NCBI GenBank assembly: GCA_041398825.1
Contig: JAWKTX010000016.1
Coordinates: forward strand, 62,001-126,000
DNA length: 64,000 bases
Direction of reading: 5' to 3'
DNA from: Planctomycetaceae bacterium
Lineage (GTDB): Bacteria; Planctomycetota; Planctomycetia; Planctomycetales; Planctomycetaceae
The translations under genes and the position numbers were made by a program. Under the pieces are notes generated by a model. The model saw nothing but the letters and a program-made list of their open reading frames with translations, ran no database searches and was not told the origin of the DNA. Shown here in pieces: positions 1 through 9,833 of the stretch. How positions within the stretch are numbered: the stretch's first letter is position 1; the number at the start of each line of letters is the position of its first letter.

Positions 1-258
1 CAACTGAAGCGCGTGATCCATATTCGAAGTGAGAACGCTTCAGAGGAACTGCTGGCTCGAGTGCGGGAAATCCATGGCGTCGATTCTGTCGAACAGCAGG
101 TCGACCGCTGGGCGATTCGACTCCATGAAGATCAGACGTCAGTAGGCGACCTTCATCAGGCGCTCGTCGAAAGCGGAGCAAGACTGGTCATGTTTCAGCC
201 GGAAGCCATGGATATGGAGACCGCATTCATGAAGCTGACGGAAGGAAAGACTGCATGA
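1..258 (+). CDS. ABC transporter ATP-binding protein, C-terminal fragment (5' end outside window)
   Basis: The reading frame is open from the first base of the window, so this is the tail of a gene that begins upstream. About 85 residues are visible and contain no Walker motifs. The pattern of a small alternating alpha/beta tail ending in a segment like MDMETAFMKLTEGKTA is what is seen at the C-terminus of ABC-2-type exporter ATPases, where a 'leF..lt' motif follows the accessory domain. The stop overlaps the start of the following permease (ATGA), which supports translational coupling in one operon. The identity as an ATPase is inferred from this tail and from the neighbouring permease; the catalytic part cannot be seen. 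Confidence 0.7.
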   Translation, partial: QLKRVIHIRSENASEELLARVREIHGVDSVEQQVDRWAIRLHEDQTSVGDLHQALVESGARLVMFQPEAMDMETAFMKLTEGKTA

Positions 259-2159
259 GTCTGCGATCGCTGATCCCTCAGCTTCCGTTACTGCGGCGTG
301 AACTCACCGAACTGGCCAACCGGCGGGCGACGTACATCATCCGTATCGTCGGTGCGTTGATTCTGCTGACTCTTGTGCTGATTGCTTTTCAAAACTCGGT
401 TATGAACGTGACCGGAGGATGGTTTGCTTCCGGAGCGTCAACGGGAGTGCCGGGAAATAAATACTTTGGTATTGGAGGAGAAGTCTTTAAGGATATTGTT
501 CCCTGGTTATTCCACAGCGTTCAGCTTCTGATGCCCGCGCTGGTTTGTGGTTCGATCACAATGGAAAAGGAACGGAACACACTGGGAACTCTGCTGCTCA
601 CCAGGTTATCCCCCTTCACCATTGTCCTCGAGAAACTTGGCAGTCGAATGGTGCCCATGGTGACATTTCTGCTCCTGACGTTTCCGCTGCTGGCATACGT
701 CTACTCCCTGGGGGGCGTCGACACATCCGTCCTGTTGAGTACCATCTGGCTGTTGAGCTGCGAGTGTCTGCTGTATGCATCCATCGGACTGATGTGCAGC
801 GCCTGGTTTATGACAACGGTGAGTGCCTTCGTATGCTCCTACGTGATTGTATTGCTGCTCCTGATGTCGTCCGGTGCCATGGGAGTTCTGACCCTGACTC
901 CGTTTGATATCTGGCAGGGGTTTGTTGCGAGCCCGGCAAATCCCGGCTTCGGTGTCCGCCGCGGGTTGATCAATCTGTTTCTGAACGCCGTGGCGAACTT
1001 CGGGGTGATTGGCGTAATTGCGATCTCAGTCCCATCGCTCACGTTGAGCGTAATTTGTGTGCTCATGTCGCGAGTTTTCCTGATAAGACGAGCGTTCATC
1101 ACACCAACATCACCGATTCTGAAGTTATTCAAACTGATTGACCGTTTCTTTGTATCTCTCAACAACCGGACAACGCGCGGCATCGAGATCATCAAGGATT
1201 CAAATACACTTCCAACCTTCGATCCCATCGCATGGCGTGAACTGACGCGAAAGTCCCTTGGGAAAGCGAGATACCTGTTTCGTGTTTTGACCGCTTTGGA
1301 AGTACCGACCATTTTCATCTGTGCGTTGGCAGCCATTTCCAACGGCGCCACTGGATTTTCAGGGCTGCGAGTCTTAATGGTAATGCTGTGGGCACTTGTG
1401 GTTCTGGTCATTACCGTCAAAGCCTCTACGGCGATTTCCTCCGAACGCTCACGCGAAACCATTGAGCCCCTGCTGGCGTCTCCAATGACATCGCGGCAGA
1501 TCTTTCTTGAAAAAGTCAAAGGCATGAAACGCCTGATGCTGATGCTGGCAGTCCCCATCGGCACAGTTCATCTGACGTTGCTCCTGCTGCATCATGATAT
1601 TCGTGGTCTGATCGAGCCGGGCGCTCTGTCACTTGCAATGACGATGCTCGGCTACGTTCTTTTAACAACGCTGTCGACTGCGAATGCCCTGTTTCTGCTT
1701 TCCTGGCTGGCTGCCGGAGTGGGTGCCTGGTGCAAATCGCAGTCGCGTTCAGTGCTGATGGGTGTCGTAGCAAATGGTTCGATAACCATTCTGCCGCTCT
1801 TCGCCGCGATGATTATTGCAAGCGTCGCTTCTTACATCCGTCCAACGCCCAATTGGGAACCCCAGCCCGCGCCGCGGGCCAGCTATATTGCATTTGCCGC
1901 AACGCCAATTGGACCGGTCTTGTTTTCGGAACTGTACCTTCAGGAAACATCGGGCTACACCTATCATAGCCTTCCCCGTATGGAATCCACACGTGGAGCC
2001 ACATTTCTGGCAGCACTGTTCATGCTTGTGATCCAGATATTCATTCACTTGTTGGTTCGAACCGGAGTACTACACCTGTCTTCCAGACTACTGAATCGCT
2101 GCGAAAGTCGTTCGAATTCAACTGAACAGCTCTATGGCCTGCAACGGGCGGAGATCTAG
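255..2159 (+). CDS. ABC-2 type transporter permease (634 aa)
   Basis: Integral membrane protein with two clusters of hydrophobic segments, roughly residues 30-50 and 85-270 and again 340-600, separated by a hydrophilic stretch near 275-335. In both halves a motif of the type ITMEKERNTLGTLLLTRLS or ISSERSRETIEPLLASPMT is visible, the amphipathic coupling element typical of ABC-2 permeases. It looks like two permease halves in one chain. It overlaps the upstream ATPase tail by four bases and is immediately followed (stop TAG then ATG) by the exported accessory protein. It probably forms an exporter with the ATPase encoded just upstream. The substrate is unknown; lipid, polysaccharide or peptide export are all possible. 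Confidence 0.85.
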   Translation: MSLRSLIPQLPLLRRELTELANRRATYIIRIVGALILLTLVLIAFQNSVMNVTGGWFASGASTGVPGNKYFGIGGEVFKDIVPWLFHSVQLLMPALVCGSITMEKERNTLGTLLLTRLSPFTIVLEKLGSRMVPMVTFLLLTFPLLAYVYSLGGVDTSVLLSTIWLLSCECLLYASIGLMCSAWFMTTVSAFVCSYVIVLLLLMSSGAMGVLTLTPFDIWQGFVASPANPGFGVRRGLINLFLNAVANFGVIGVIAISVPSLTLSVICVLMSRVFLIRRAFITPTSPILKLFKLIDRFFVSLNNRTTRGIEIIKDSNTLPTFDPIAWRELTRKSLGKARYLFRVLTALEVPTIFICALAAISNGATGFSGLRVLMVMLWALVVLVITVKASTAISSERSRETIEPLLASPMTSRQIFLEKVKGMKRLMLMLAVPIGTVHLTLLLLHHDIRGLIEPGALSLAMTMLGYVLLTTLSTANALFLLSWLAAGVGAWCKSQSRSVLMGVVANGSITILPLFAAMIIASVASYIRPTPNWEPQPAPRASYIAFAATPIGPVLFSELYLQETSGYTYHSLPRMESTRGATFLAALFMLVIQIFIHLLVRTGVLHLSSRLLNRCESRSNSTEQLYGLQRAEI

Positions 2160-4043
2160 ATGTTATCCCAAACGCGGACGTCTCCGCGAAATCTGTCAAT
2201 CGTCATTTGCCTGCTGCTTCTTGCCGCTGCAGGTGAACAGGTTCATGCACAAAACAAACGCATACGGATCGCAGAGACGCTCTGGGGATTTGATGGCCGC
2301 GTCGTTCCGGGGCAATTCAATCCGGTCTCTGTACTACTGGACAATCTGACAGACGATGCTGTTGAAGGCGTCGTGACACTGCAGGGGGTTTCAGGGATGC
2401 TTCAGGATGTCGGAGGACGTCTCGCAGAACCGCTGTATCTGTCTCCGCACACCATGCGATGGGTTCAGTTTTATCCGTACGTCAGCCGTGAAGCTACGAC
2501 CTGGCGGCTGGCAATTCGTACAGACAAGGGAGTTATCTTTGCTAACGAACTGACTCAGGGACGATCTGTATTCAGTGATGCGCTGGACGGTACTGATGCA
2601 AAGACTGCTTCCGCGGTGATTCTTGATCCATCAGGCTTGACCAATCGGATTCCGACCAGCGTCAAGCACATGCCCGCAGAAATATTCCCTCCATACTCTA
2701 CGGCTTTGGTGGGGCTACAGGTGCTATTTTTGGACCACGTTCCTGACTGGGAAACCCCACGACAGGATGCCCTGTTGTCATGGGTGCGATCTGGCGGAGA
2801 ACTCCACCTGCTTCGCGACAGTAATCGTCAGTCACTGGTCTTTCCATCGGCAATGGCCGATCTGAATCAACCCTTTGACGATTTTCTTCTGGGATCCGGC
2901 CGCGTTGTTCGACACGACATCCAAAGAAGTGAACTGTCTCAGGCCATTGTCTACCCAATCACCCTCCAAATGGGATTTTCGGAAGACCCGGATCGGGTGG
3001 AGATTAAGCAACAGAATGAAATCAAAGTTCGTTCCAGCGTCTCGGCCCCGTCCGTCATTGACGAGGAATTATTTGCGGGGATGCGTTTGCTGACACAGCC
3101 CGAACATGCGTGGTGGCTGATTTTTCTGATGTCGCTTTGCTACATCGGACTGATCTTTCCAGGATGCTGGTTCCTGTCTCAGAACAAGAAGTATCACTAC
3201 CTGGTCACTTACGGTACGATTGCCGGACTTTCGGTCCTTTTCAGCATTATTTTCCTGCTGATTGGACGTCGAGGTTATGGTGAATCGACTGTGTCGCATT
3301 CCGTTGCCGTCGCAAGAATGGAAGACCCCGGCCACTGGAATATGCTTCAGTGGACAACTCTGTTCGTTACTGACGGCGACGAATACATTTTCAGTGCCAG
3401 GGATCAGCAGGCATTATTCTCGGCCGGGGATTCTCAGGAGCAGGTTGCCGCCACGATCGTTCCGGGCAACAAGGCAACATTTGCCGGGCAGATCCCTCCA
3501 TTCAGTTCACAGACTATCATCAGCCGGCGGCGTATTTCACTTCCGGACTGGAAACTGAGTCTGGTCGCGATGAATGGCGACGGGCGTGAGTTGATTGACG
3601 TCCTGATTTCGACGGGACAGGGGTTTCCGTCAGGGAAGGATACCGACCTGCTACTGCTGTACGGAAAGCGCCTATACCGTGGTGCGTACGACGCAACCAA
3701 CAAAACAATTGTTAAAGGTGCGTCGATTCAGACACTGGACGATTTCTGTGCGACAAGACGGACCTTCGAATACCAGTCATTCTGGATGCCCATGGTTGAA
3801 CAGGCAGATGATCCACGCACCAAATCAGAGCGATTCATGGATGAATCAATCTATGGTCTGATGGCCAGAAGCCTTGTCGATGATGGGGTTGTCGTGCCCG
3901 AAGCATATACACTTCCTCCCGATCGAGTGCGGTTGTACGTCTACACAAATACTCTGGACGGCGCGATGCCGGACCTGAATGCTGAAACAAAAACCGAAGG
4001 CCGCATACTCTTTGTATGTGACCTGCCCCTTGAAAAAGAATAG
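2160..4043 (+). CDS. Exported, membrane-anchored accessory protein of the ABC-2 exporter locus (627 aa, function unknown)
   Basis: The start ATG directly follows the stop of the permease gene. An N-terminal signal peptide is clear (hydrophobic run LSIVICLLLLAAAGE, then Ala-rich cleavage region ending near residue 30). Residues 30-310 form a large extracytoplasmic region. Two transmembrane segments lie near 317-340 and 350-372, followed by a second hydrophilic region to the end. Planctomycete ABC-2 loci often carry such a protein between permease and ATPase genes, somewhat like GldG-type accessory subunits, but no family motif is recognised here. Its position inside a tightly packed five-gene run suggests it works with the exporter. 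No catalytic residues are evident. Confidence 0.75.
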   Translation: MLSQTRTSPRNLSIVICLLLLAAAGEQVHAQNKRIRIAETLWGFDGRVVPGQFNPVSVLLDNLTDDAVEGVVTLQGVSGMLQDVGGRLAEPLYLSPHTMRWVQFYPYVSREATTWRLAIRTDKGVIFANELTQGRSVFSDALDGTDAKTASAVILDPSGLTNRIPTSVKHMPAEIFPPYSTALVGLQVLFLDHVPDWETPRQDALLSWVRSGGELHLLRDSNRQSLVFPSAMADLNQPFDDFLLGSGRVVRHDIQRSELSQAIVYPITLQMGFSEDPDRVEIKQQNEIKVRSSVSAPSVIDEELFAGMRLLTQPEHAWWLIFLMSLCYIGLIFPGCWFLSQNKKYHYLVTYGTIAGLSVLFSIIFLLIGRRGYGESTVSHSVAVARMEDPGHWNMLQWTTLFVTDGDEYIFSARDQQALFSAGDSQEQVAATIVPGNKATFAGQIPPFSSQTIISRRRISLPDWKLSLVAMNGDGRELIDVLISTGQGFPSGKDTDLLLLYGKRLYRGAYDATNKTIVKGASIQTLDDFCATRRTFEYQSFWMPMVEQADDPRTKSERFMDESIYGLMARSLVDDGVVVPEAYTLPPDRVRLYVYTNTLDGAMPDLNAETKTEGRILFVCDLPLEKE

Positions 4044-4052
4044 ACCACAGGT

Positions 4053-5039
4053 ATGTCGACAGTTTCTGCAAGAACCAGCGTTTCCCCAACAACAGTGCCT
4101 GCGATCTCCGTCACGGATCTTTCACATTCGTTCAAAGGGCATCAGGCATTAAGTCAGGTATCCTTTTGCGTGATGCCGCAAACGCTGCATGGATTCGTCG
4201 GGCCAAACGGTGCGGGGAAAACGACAACGCTCAAGATCATTTGCACATTGCTGAAGCCAAGCTGGGGCGAAGTCTCCGTATTCGGTCACAGTGTGCGATT
4301 CGACGCCGTCAACGTTCGTCGGCGGATTGGATTTATGCCCGATCATTTCAGCATGTATCGACAGATGACTGTCTTCGAATATCTGGATTTCTTTGCCGCC
4401 GCCTATGGACTGGCACTCTCGCAAAGAGATCAGGTCATCCACGATGTCCTGACCCTGACGGATATGGAAGGACGCAAGGATGATCTGATTAGTGGCTTGT
4501 CGCGAGGAATGCAGCAACGAGTAAGTCTGGCCCGAGTTCTTGTTCACGATCCGGACCTGCTGCTGCTGGATGAACCCGCCAGTGGACTTGACCCTCGAGC
4601 TCGCATCGAATTAATGGAGATTCTGCGAGAACTTCGGCGAATGGGAAAGACGATCTTCATCAGTTCCCACATCCTGAGTGAGCTGGCGGAACTGTGTGAC
4701 AGCGTCACGATCATCGACCGGGGACAGGTTAAGTTCAGTGGTCCAATGGATGCTTTGCTGGACAACAACATCGACCAGACGGCCTATAACCTGAAACTGG
4801 CAGAAGTGCCTGAAAACACAGTGGAACTCATTCAGGGTTTACCAGAGGTGGAATCTGTCACCGAACCCGAATTCACAAGTGGCAAAGACTTCATCGTGCA
4901 GCTGAAATCCGGGGCAACGGCAAATACGTTTCTCGCATCAATGCTGACTCTCAATATCCCAATCGTATCGTTCAGTCAGCAAAGAAAGCATCTGAATCAG
5001 GCGTTCATGGACCTGACGACCCGAGGCGTGCGAACCTGA
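4053..5039 (+). CDS. ABC transporter ATP-binding protein (328 aa)
   Basis: Cytoplasmic ATPase of an ABC-2 exporter. Walker A GPNGAGKTT is at residues 50-58, the signature region reads LSRGMQQRVSLAR, Walker B is LLLLDEPASGLDP, and the H-loop His is in ISSHILSEL. All catalytic elements are intact. A C-terminal accessory domain of about 90 residues ends in FMDLTTRG, similar to the tail seen at the window start. Only 9 bp separate it from the upstream gene and 16 bp from the downstream permease. The pairing partner is therefore likely the 5056-6615 permease, which gives this locus two ATPase/permease pairs. The substrate is unknown. Confidence 0.92.
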   Translation: MSTVSARTSVSPTTVPAISVTDLSHSFKGHQALSQVSFCVMPQTLHGFVGPNGAGKTTTLKIICTLLKPSWGEVSVFGHSVRFDAVNVRRRIGFMPDHFSMYRQMTVFEYLDFFAAAYGLALSQRDQVIHDVLTLTDMEGRKDDLISGLSRGMQQRVSLARVLVHDPDLLLLDEPASGLDPRARIELMEILRELRRMGKTIFISSHILSELAELCDSVTIIDRGQVKFSGPMDALLDNNIDQTAYNLKLAEVPENTVELIQGLPEVESVTEPEFTSGKDFIVQLKSGATANTFLASMLTLNIPIVSFSQQRKHLNQAFMDLTTRGVRT

Positions 5040-5055
5040 CCACAGGAGATTCAAG

Positions 5056-6615
5056 GTGTCTGCGACGCGAACGCTCTTCCACTGGTCACTGCAAGCCGAC
5101 GCACGGGCCATCGGACCGCATCTGGTGCGTGCGGGCTTCGCGGTGTTTATGCTGTTCTCCATCACGGCCTCGTTTGTCGATCTATTCGGTCGAGTCGGGC
5201 CCGGGCTTCGCTTCTTTCAGTCAATCACATTCCTGAATGTTGTGTTGATTACAGTCTCTGGAGTCAGCTACTTCGTCTCAGCTGTTACGGAAGAAAAAGA
5301 TTCCGGAAATCTGGCGTTATTGCGTCTCGCCGGGGTAACTCCCATCGCAATTATCCTCAGCAAGTCGACATCACGCATCATCAGTTCCATGATGCTGCTG
5401 ATTGCACAGTTGCCGTTTACTTTTCTTGCGATCACCCTGGGAGGCATCACCTGGAGACAAATCATCTCCAGTTATTTAGCGCTGGCCGCATGGATGGTAT
5501 TTGTGGCAAATCTCTCGTTGATTTGCAGCATTCGATGCCAGACAGCTGGTCGCGCTGCCACGCTGGCGGTGACGATTCTGGCTCTTTTTTTCACAATTGA
5601 TCCCATCGTGGCGTCTGGTCTGGCAGCAATCGGGCCCGGATGGCTACCGGCCTGGTTTGTCGATTCCCTGAATGCACTTGTTTCAATTCAACACAAGATG
5701 TCTGTCACGATGCAACTGGATCAGATTCTGCGTATCTCAAGTTTGAATCCGGACTTCGCATCAACACAGTTTTTCTGGGATGTCGGCGCCGGACTGACAC
5801 TGTTTGCGACCAGCGTTTTGATGTTCAATCAGTGGAGTCAACCCGCTGAGTCGGGGATGGCCGAAGCCAGCCCTGCGGTGCGACGCTGGACCATTGGTCG
5901 CTGCTGGAAGCTGCCCATGACATGGAAAGAATTTCTTTTCTTCACCGGGGGATGGCCATTCTGGGGAGTCAAGCTTCTCACGTACGGGATGATTCTCGCC
6001 GCGTTTTCGTTCGTCCAGAATGCGGCAGACCCACACCTGGGTTTTGTACTGCACGGAGATCGAGCATGGATCTGTTTTCTGACGTATCTACTGGCATTCT
6101 ATGCCGAAGTGCTGCTGTACTCGGCAGGCAGCATCTTTACAGAAGTACGCCAGTCGACTCTTTCCTCACTCGCGATGATTCCGATTAGCACCGTTCGGCT
6201 GCTATCAGAAAAACTTATGGCGGCAATCCTCGCAAGCCTGCCGGTCCTGATTGCGTTGTGTGTTGCATTCTGGTGTGACCCTCAGGGGATTTCGATGCGC
6301 CTTAACGCGCCGCTCATTGTGACCATGATTGCTACGGTGCTGATCAGTAGCCACATCACCGTATTGCTGTCACTTTACACCCGATGGGCAGCGCTTCCGT
6401 TGGCATTGCTGCTCACCACGCCCGCGTTTTCCTGCAGCCTGCTGCTGATTGAACGGACGCTGTTGCTGCCCGGTGCGATCGCGAGCACGCACCATTGGCA
6501 TGTCAGCCTTTTTCTGGCCAGCGTGATCAATCTGTTTTGGGTCTGGCTGTTTGTTCTGCTTCCGATTCAGTTTCGAATTGTCAGCCGTTGGGACGAATTG
6601 AGCCAGCATTCGTGA
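5056..6615 (+). CDS. ABC-2 type transporter permease (519 aa)
   Basis: Starts with GTG, preceded by CACAGGAGATTCAAG, a good Shine-Dalgarno sequence (AGGAGA) at suitable spacing. The protein has about twelve hydrophobic segments. In the N-terminal half the motif VTEEKDSGNLALLRLAGVT is the ABC-2 coupling element, and a second copy-like element (FTEVRQSTLSSLAMIPIST) appears in the C-terminal half. It is the last gene of the run; about 145 bp later the minus-strand gene ends, with no clear terminator between. It probably forms the membrane part of the exporter powered by the ATPase at 4053. Confidence 0.85.
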   Translation: MSATRTLFHWSLQADARAIGPHLVRAGFAVFMLFSITASFVDLFGRVGPGLRFFQSITFLNVVLITVSGVSYFVSAVTEEKDSGNLALLRLAGVTPIAIILSKSTSRIISSMMLLIAQLPFTFLAITLGGITWRQIISSYLALAAWMVFVANLSLICSIRCQTAGRAATLAVTILALFFTIDPIVASGLAAIGPGWLPAWFVDSLNALVSIQHKMSVTMQLDQILRISSLNPDFASTQFFWDVGAGLTLFATSVLMFNQWSQPAESGMAEASPAVRRWTIGRCWKLPMTWKEFLFFTGGWPFWGVKLLTYGMILAAFSFVQNAADPHLGFVLHGDRAWICFLTYLLAFYAEVLLYSAGSIFTEVRQSTLSSLAMIPISTVRLLSEKLMAAILASLPVLIALCVAFWCDPQGISMRLNAPLIVTMIATVLISSHITVLLSLYTRWAALPLALLLTTPAFSCSLLLIERTLLLPGAIASTHHWHVSLFLASVINLFWVWLFVLLPIQFRIVSRWDELSQHS

Positions 6616-6761
6616 GTGCCTCTTTGACAGGCCGCCGATTCCCATCAACGATTTGAAGGGCTTATCCTGCTGACGCCTCAAGAATGAGTGCGGCCGCGGT
6701 TGAAAGAAATCGATCAAAAGCATTTTGAATTCAGACCGTAGAAAGCCACACTCGACACGAA

Positions 6762-7961
6762 TCAATTGAGCCGAGCGGCACGGGCGAAACCAAATGTATC
6801 ATTGAACATTTGCATCACTGGAAACAGAACGGAGACGTCAAATACGGGCTTATCCCGTTCGGCTTCCAGGTACTTTGCGTCAACCCCATCCTTCTGGATG
6901 CGTTCCCAGTTGAGCAGATCGGCCGGCGGGTCGTCCAGTAATTTCTTTACATTCAGGCCCTTCCCGTGCTCGTGCTCGCGGTGCAGAAACTCCAGTAAAG
7001 AACTGGCGATTAATCGTTCTCCCTTCAGCAATCCCTCAAGCTCGGACATCATTCGCAGCCAGGCGTCAATTCTGTCATTCGATAGCGGTAGACCGAGTTG
7101 GTCGGTCTGATTCGGCCCCGGGAGCCACTCGAAATCGTCATCTGTTTCCTTTCGGATGCTGATCCATGTTTCCCGATTGAGTTCGCACACCCTGACCAGG
7201 TGCATACGCATTCGCCTCAGACGCGGTGTATCCACGACATTAAGTCTGAGCCAATGAACTTCCTCGGTCTTAACCACCGAGGGCTCGATGTTTGGGAAAA
7301 TCCGGCTGACTCGGCGCTCAAACCCCGCTTCTTCGTCCACTGACCGGTAGCCTTCCACCATCGAGCACAGCAGATGGCAATAAGCCCTCAACCACGCCAC
7401 ATCACCTCGATCAAAATGGATCCGAAAATCCGGATTCGATTCCTGAAAATCGAACCTTCTGCCATTTAACCCGGTGATCAGTGCAAGCAGTGTTGTTCGC
7501 TGGTCGCCTCTACCGGTGAAATCGAAAGTGATTTCTGCGAGTCTCAGTTTCAATTTCACATGATCGTCCGAGACTTCGGCCAGAGTTGCTTCCGCCCGTC
7601 GAAGATCATTGGCAAATGCATCCAGCACCCGCCCAAGTGCTTTGTAACTAATAGCCGACGGATTTGGGTTTACGGGCACTGGCAACCGGAGAAATGGTTC
7701 TGTAGCTTTTTCTGAGAGCGTTCCATACTCATACAGCGCTTTACCCAGATTTTCCACGGCTCGCATGAACTGAATGACCCCAAGACCGAACCGGGCTTCG
7801 TCATCTCGCGGATTCGCGTCAAGAGTGAGTAACAAGGCTGTCTCGCCTTTGGCAAACTCGCCGTCATGCAGGAAACGCTCTGCCGGAGAACCAGCCTGAT
7901 CAGCTCCGCAAGCCGGAACCGCAACCAAACAAAGAACAAACAGGACGAATGATCGAATCAT
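6762..7961 (-). CDS. Exported protein of unknown function with TPR-like N-terminus (399 aa)
   Basis: A signal peptide is visible (MIRSFVLFVLCLVAVPACGA); the Cys near residue 19 does not fit a strict lipobox, so secretion or lipidation are both open. Residues 25-60 (FLHDGEFAKGETALLLTLDA, then NPRDDEARFGLGVIQFMRA) look like a tetratricopeptide-type helix pair. The remainder is hydrophilic with many Arg, Glu and Asp residues and no recognised motif. The start ATG has AGGAA 7 bases upstream. The gene converges on the ABC-2 locus. A periplasmic role is likely; the function is unknown. Confidence 0.7.
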   Translation of the reverse strand: MIRSFVLFVLCLVAVPACGADQAGSPAERFLHDGEFAKGETALLLTLDANPRDDEARFGLGVIQFMRAVENLGKALYEYGTLSEKATEPFLRLPVPVNPNPSAISYKALGRVLDAFANDLRRAEATLAEVSDDHVKLKLRLAEITFDFTGRGDQRTTLLALITGLNGRRFDFQESNPDFRIHFDRGDVAWLRAYCHLLCSMVEGYRSVDEEAGFERRVSRIFPNIEPSVVKTEEVHWLRLNVVDTPRLRRMRMHLVRVCELNRETWISIRKETDDDFEWLPGPNQTDQLGLPLSNDRIDAWLRMMSELEGLLKGERLIASSLLEFLHREHEHGKGLNVKKLLDDPPADLLNWERIQKDGVDAKYLEAERDKPVFDVSVLFPVMQMFNDTFGFARAARLN

Positions 7962-8122
7962 TTGTGTTTCCTAAAGCGGGAGCATTATCGAATCATGACA
8001 GGTCATGTCGGTACCACAGAAGCAAATACCACTTGCAGAAAATCAGCTTCTCAATTGTCTCGCGACTGCCGCGACAGAACTTAATGTGAGCTCTTCCCAG
8101 CTGGAATTGGTATTGCGAGGAA

Positions 8123-9568
8123 TTACTCGGCCCCTTCAGGACGACTGACATCCAGACAAACCAGCCAGTCTTCGCTTCGAAGATACAGACGTTTGTTTGA
8201 CAGTACGGGAGCCGCCCAGGCCGGATAGTGGATTTCGTCGTACGAAGTCCGGCCATACTCTTTGAATTCGTTCTGGTTGATCGAAACAACAGATAACGTT
8301 CCGCGTTCCCCCAGCACAATGAATCGGTCGCCCAGTTGAATCATCGAACCGCGACCAAAATACGGATAGGGGATATGTCTACCGCTTTTTGTATCAATGA
8401 TATGACCAGTCTCACGGTCGCGAGCCAGTTGCGAAATATCTCCACCAAATCCATCCGTCTTCCACTGAATTTTTCCGTCCTGCAGACTGATGCACCGCAG
8501 TTCGCCTTCGTTCTCGTGCCGGCCACTGAACCCATAAATGAATCCATCCACATGAATGGGTGTCGACCAGTGTGCCAGCATATTCCGAGGGTCCCGCCAG
8601 ATGACATCCAGACCTTTGCCATCGGGCTTCACCTGCAGCAACACCGATCCCAGTTGATACGCAGCAGAAAGAAAAATACGATCATCAATCACAACGGGAA
8701 CAGCGGCATTAACAGATTCGTGCACCCGCGGCCGAAACCAATAGTGAAAGTTCTCTTCACCAGTCGCCGGATTCAATGACACCAGCCCCTGCCGAACCTG
8801 ACACAGCAGGTGCCGCTGACCATGAATTTCCGCGATGATCGGAGACGAGTAGCTGACGACCATCTCGTCGCCGCTCCACTGATATGTCTTCCCCGCAACA
8901 TCTGTAGACGAGCCGTCCCAAGTGTCCTTCCCCACAGCCTGCCAGATTGTATTGCCTGTGGAGATGTCAAACGCCACGACACCGGAATTTGGCTGACCAC
9001 CGACCAGGACAATCAGGCGGTCGCCGTCGAGCAGGGGAGAACATCCCATTCCGAAAAACCATTCAGGCAGGTCAAAGTCCCGCTGTAAATCCCGTTGCCA
9101 GACAATCTCGCCGTCCTGCATAGACACACACGTCAGCATTCCTTCGGCACCGAGCGTATAGCAGTTTGTTTCCGTCAGCACGGGCGAACAGCGTGGACCA
9201 TTGTTGTATCCGTACGGATCAGCAAAAGAACTCTTGTACGACTGCTTCCAGATTTCTGCTCCGTCGGACACCTTTCGGCACGATATCACCTCGGTGTCGT
9301 CCACGCGGTGATGGATGACCAGGCGATCTCCCATGACCGACGGCGCGCTGTAACCCGTTCCGATGGGTTGTTTCCAGAGCATCGCAGGGGGCTGACTGGT
9401 CCAGTCCAGGTGAATCCCTGTTTCTGTCGAAACACCAGTATGCTGCGGGCCCAAAAACCAGGGCCAGTCTTCTGCATTAACAGGTCCTGCGATGACAAGA
9501 ATGGCCAGACAAACGGTTACCACCCGTGGTGCCGGACAGGCCAGTCGTTTTACGATTTGCGATCGCAT
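8123..9568 (-). CDS. PQQ-like beta-propeller repeat protein, exported (481 aa)
   Basis: The chosen start (ATG at 9568) puts a signal peptide at the N-terminus (KRLACPAPRVVTVCLAILVI, then GPVNAEDWPWF). A longer in-frame reading to 9640 exists but would place 24 residues ahead of it. After the signal the sequence shows the repeated pattern of PQQ-type blades: W-x-F-L-G-P near the start, G-x-x-x-A-F-D-x-x-T-G-x-x-x-W (VAFDISTGNTIWQ), VSLNPATGEENF, CISLQDGKIQWK. Proteins of this kind (BamB/YfgL-like folds) are frequent in planctomycetes as outer-layer or periplasmic scaffolds and are usually not PQQ enzymes. No catalytic residues are evident. It is a monocistronic-looking gene with 160-265 bp gaps on both sides. 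Confidence 0.85.
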   Translation of the reverse strand: MRSQIVKRLACPAPRVVTVCLAILVIAGPVNAEDWPWFLGPQHTGVSTETGIHLDWTSQPPAMLWKQPIGTGYSAPSVMGDRLVIHHRVDDTEVISCRKVSDGAEIWKQSYKSSFADPYGYNNGPRCSPVLTETNCYTLGAEGMLTCVSMQDGEIVWQRDLQRDFDLPEWFFGMGCSPLLDGDRLIVLVGGQPNSGVVAFDISTGNTIWQAVGKDTWDGSSTDVAGKTYQWSGDEMVVSYSSPIIAEIHGQRHLLCQVRQGLVSLNPATGEENFHYWFRPRVHESVNAAVPVVIDDRIFLSAAYQLGSVLLQVKPDGKGLDVIWRDPRNMLAHWSTPIHVDGFIYGFSGRHENEGELRCISLQDGKIQWKTDGFGGDISQLARDRETGHIIDTKSGRHIPYPYFGRGSMIQLGDRFIVLGERGTLSVVSINQNEFKEYGRTSYDEIHYPAWAAPVLSNKRLYLRSEDWLVCLDVSRPEGAE

Positions 9569-9833
9569 CGTATGCGAAACTCCCGTGGGAAGGATTGAGG
9601 CAGGAAATGACAAGAGGATTTCGCTCAAGACTTCATTCACCGTCTTTCAGTCAAATTCGGCGCAAAGGCTTCATGCGACGGTCATTGTACGCGCCCGGTC
9701 ACGAATACAGAACAGGCCATTTCAGGACCACAATACGCGAAGTCACTACGAAAGGAGTTCGTTCGAACTCCTCTGTTCTTCAGAGATCGCACGATGACTG
9801 CCAGATATTTCCGGAAGGACTCCGGATGCATCT

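Noticed and set aside
839..1564. A 241-codon minus-strand open frame
   Set aside because: Antisense to the ABC-2 permease with no domain pattern.
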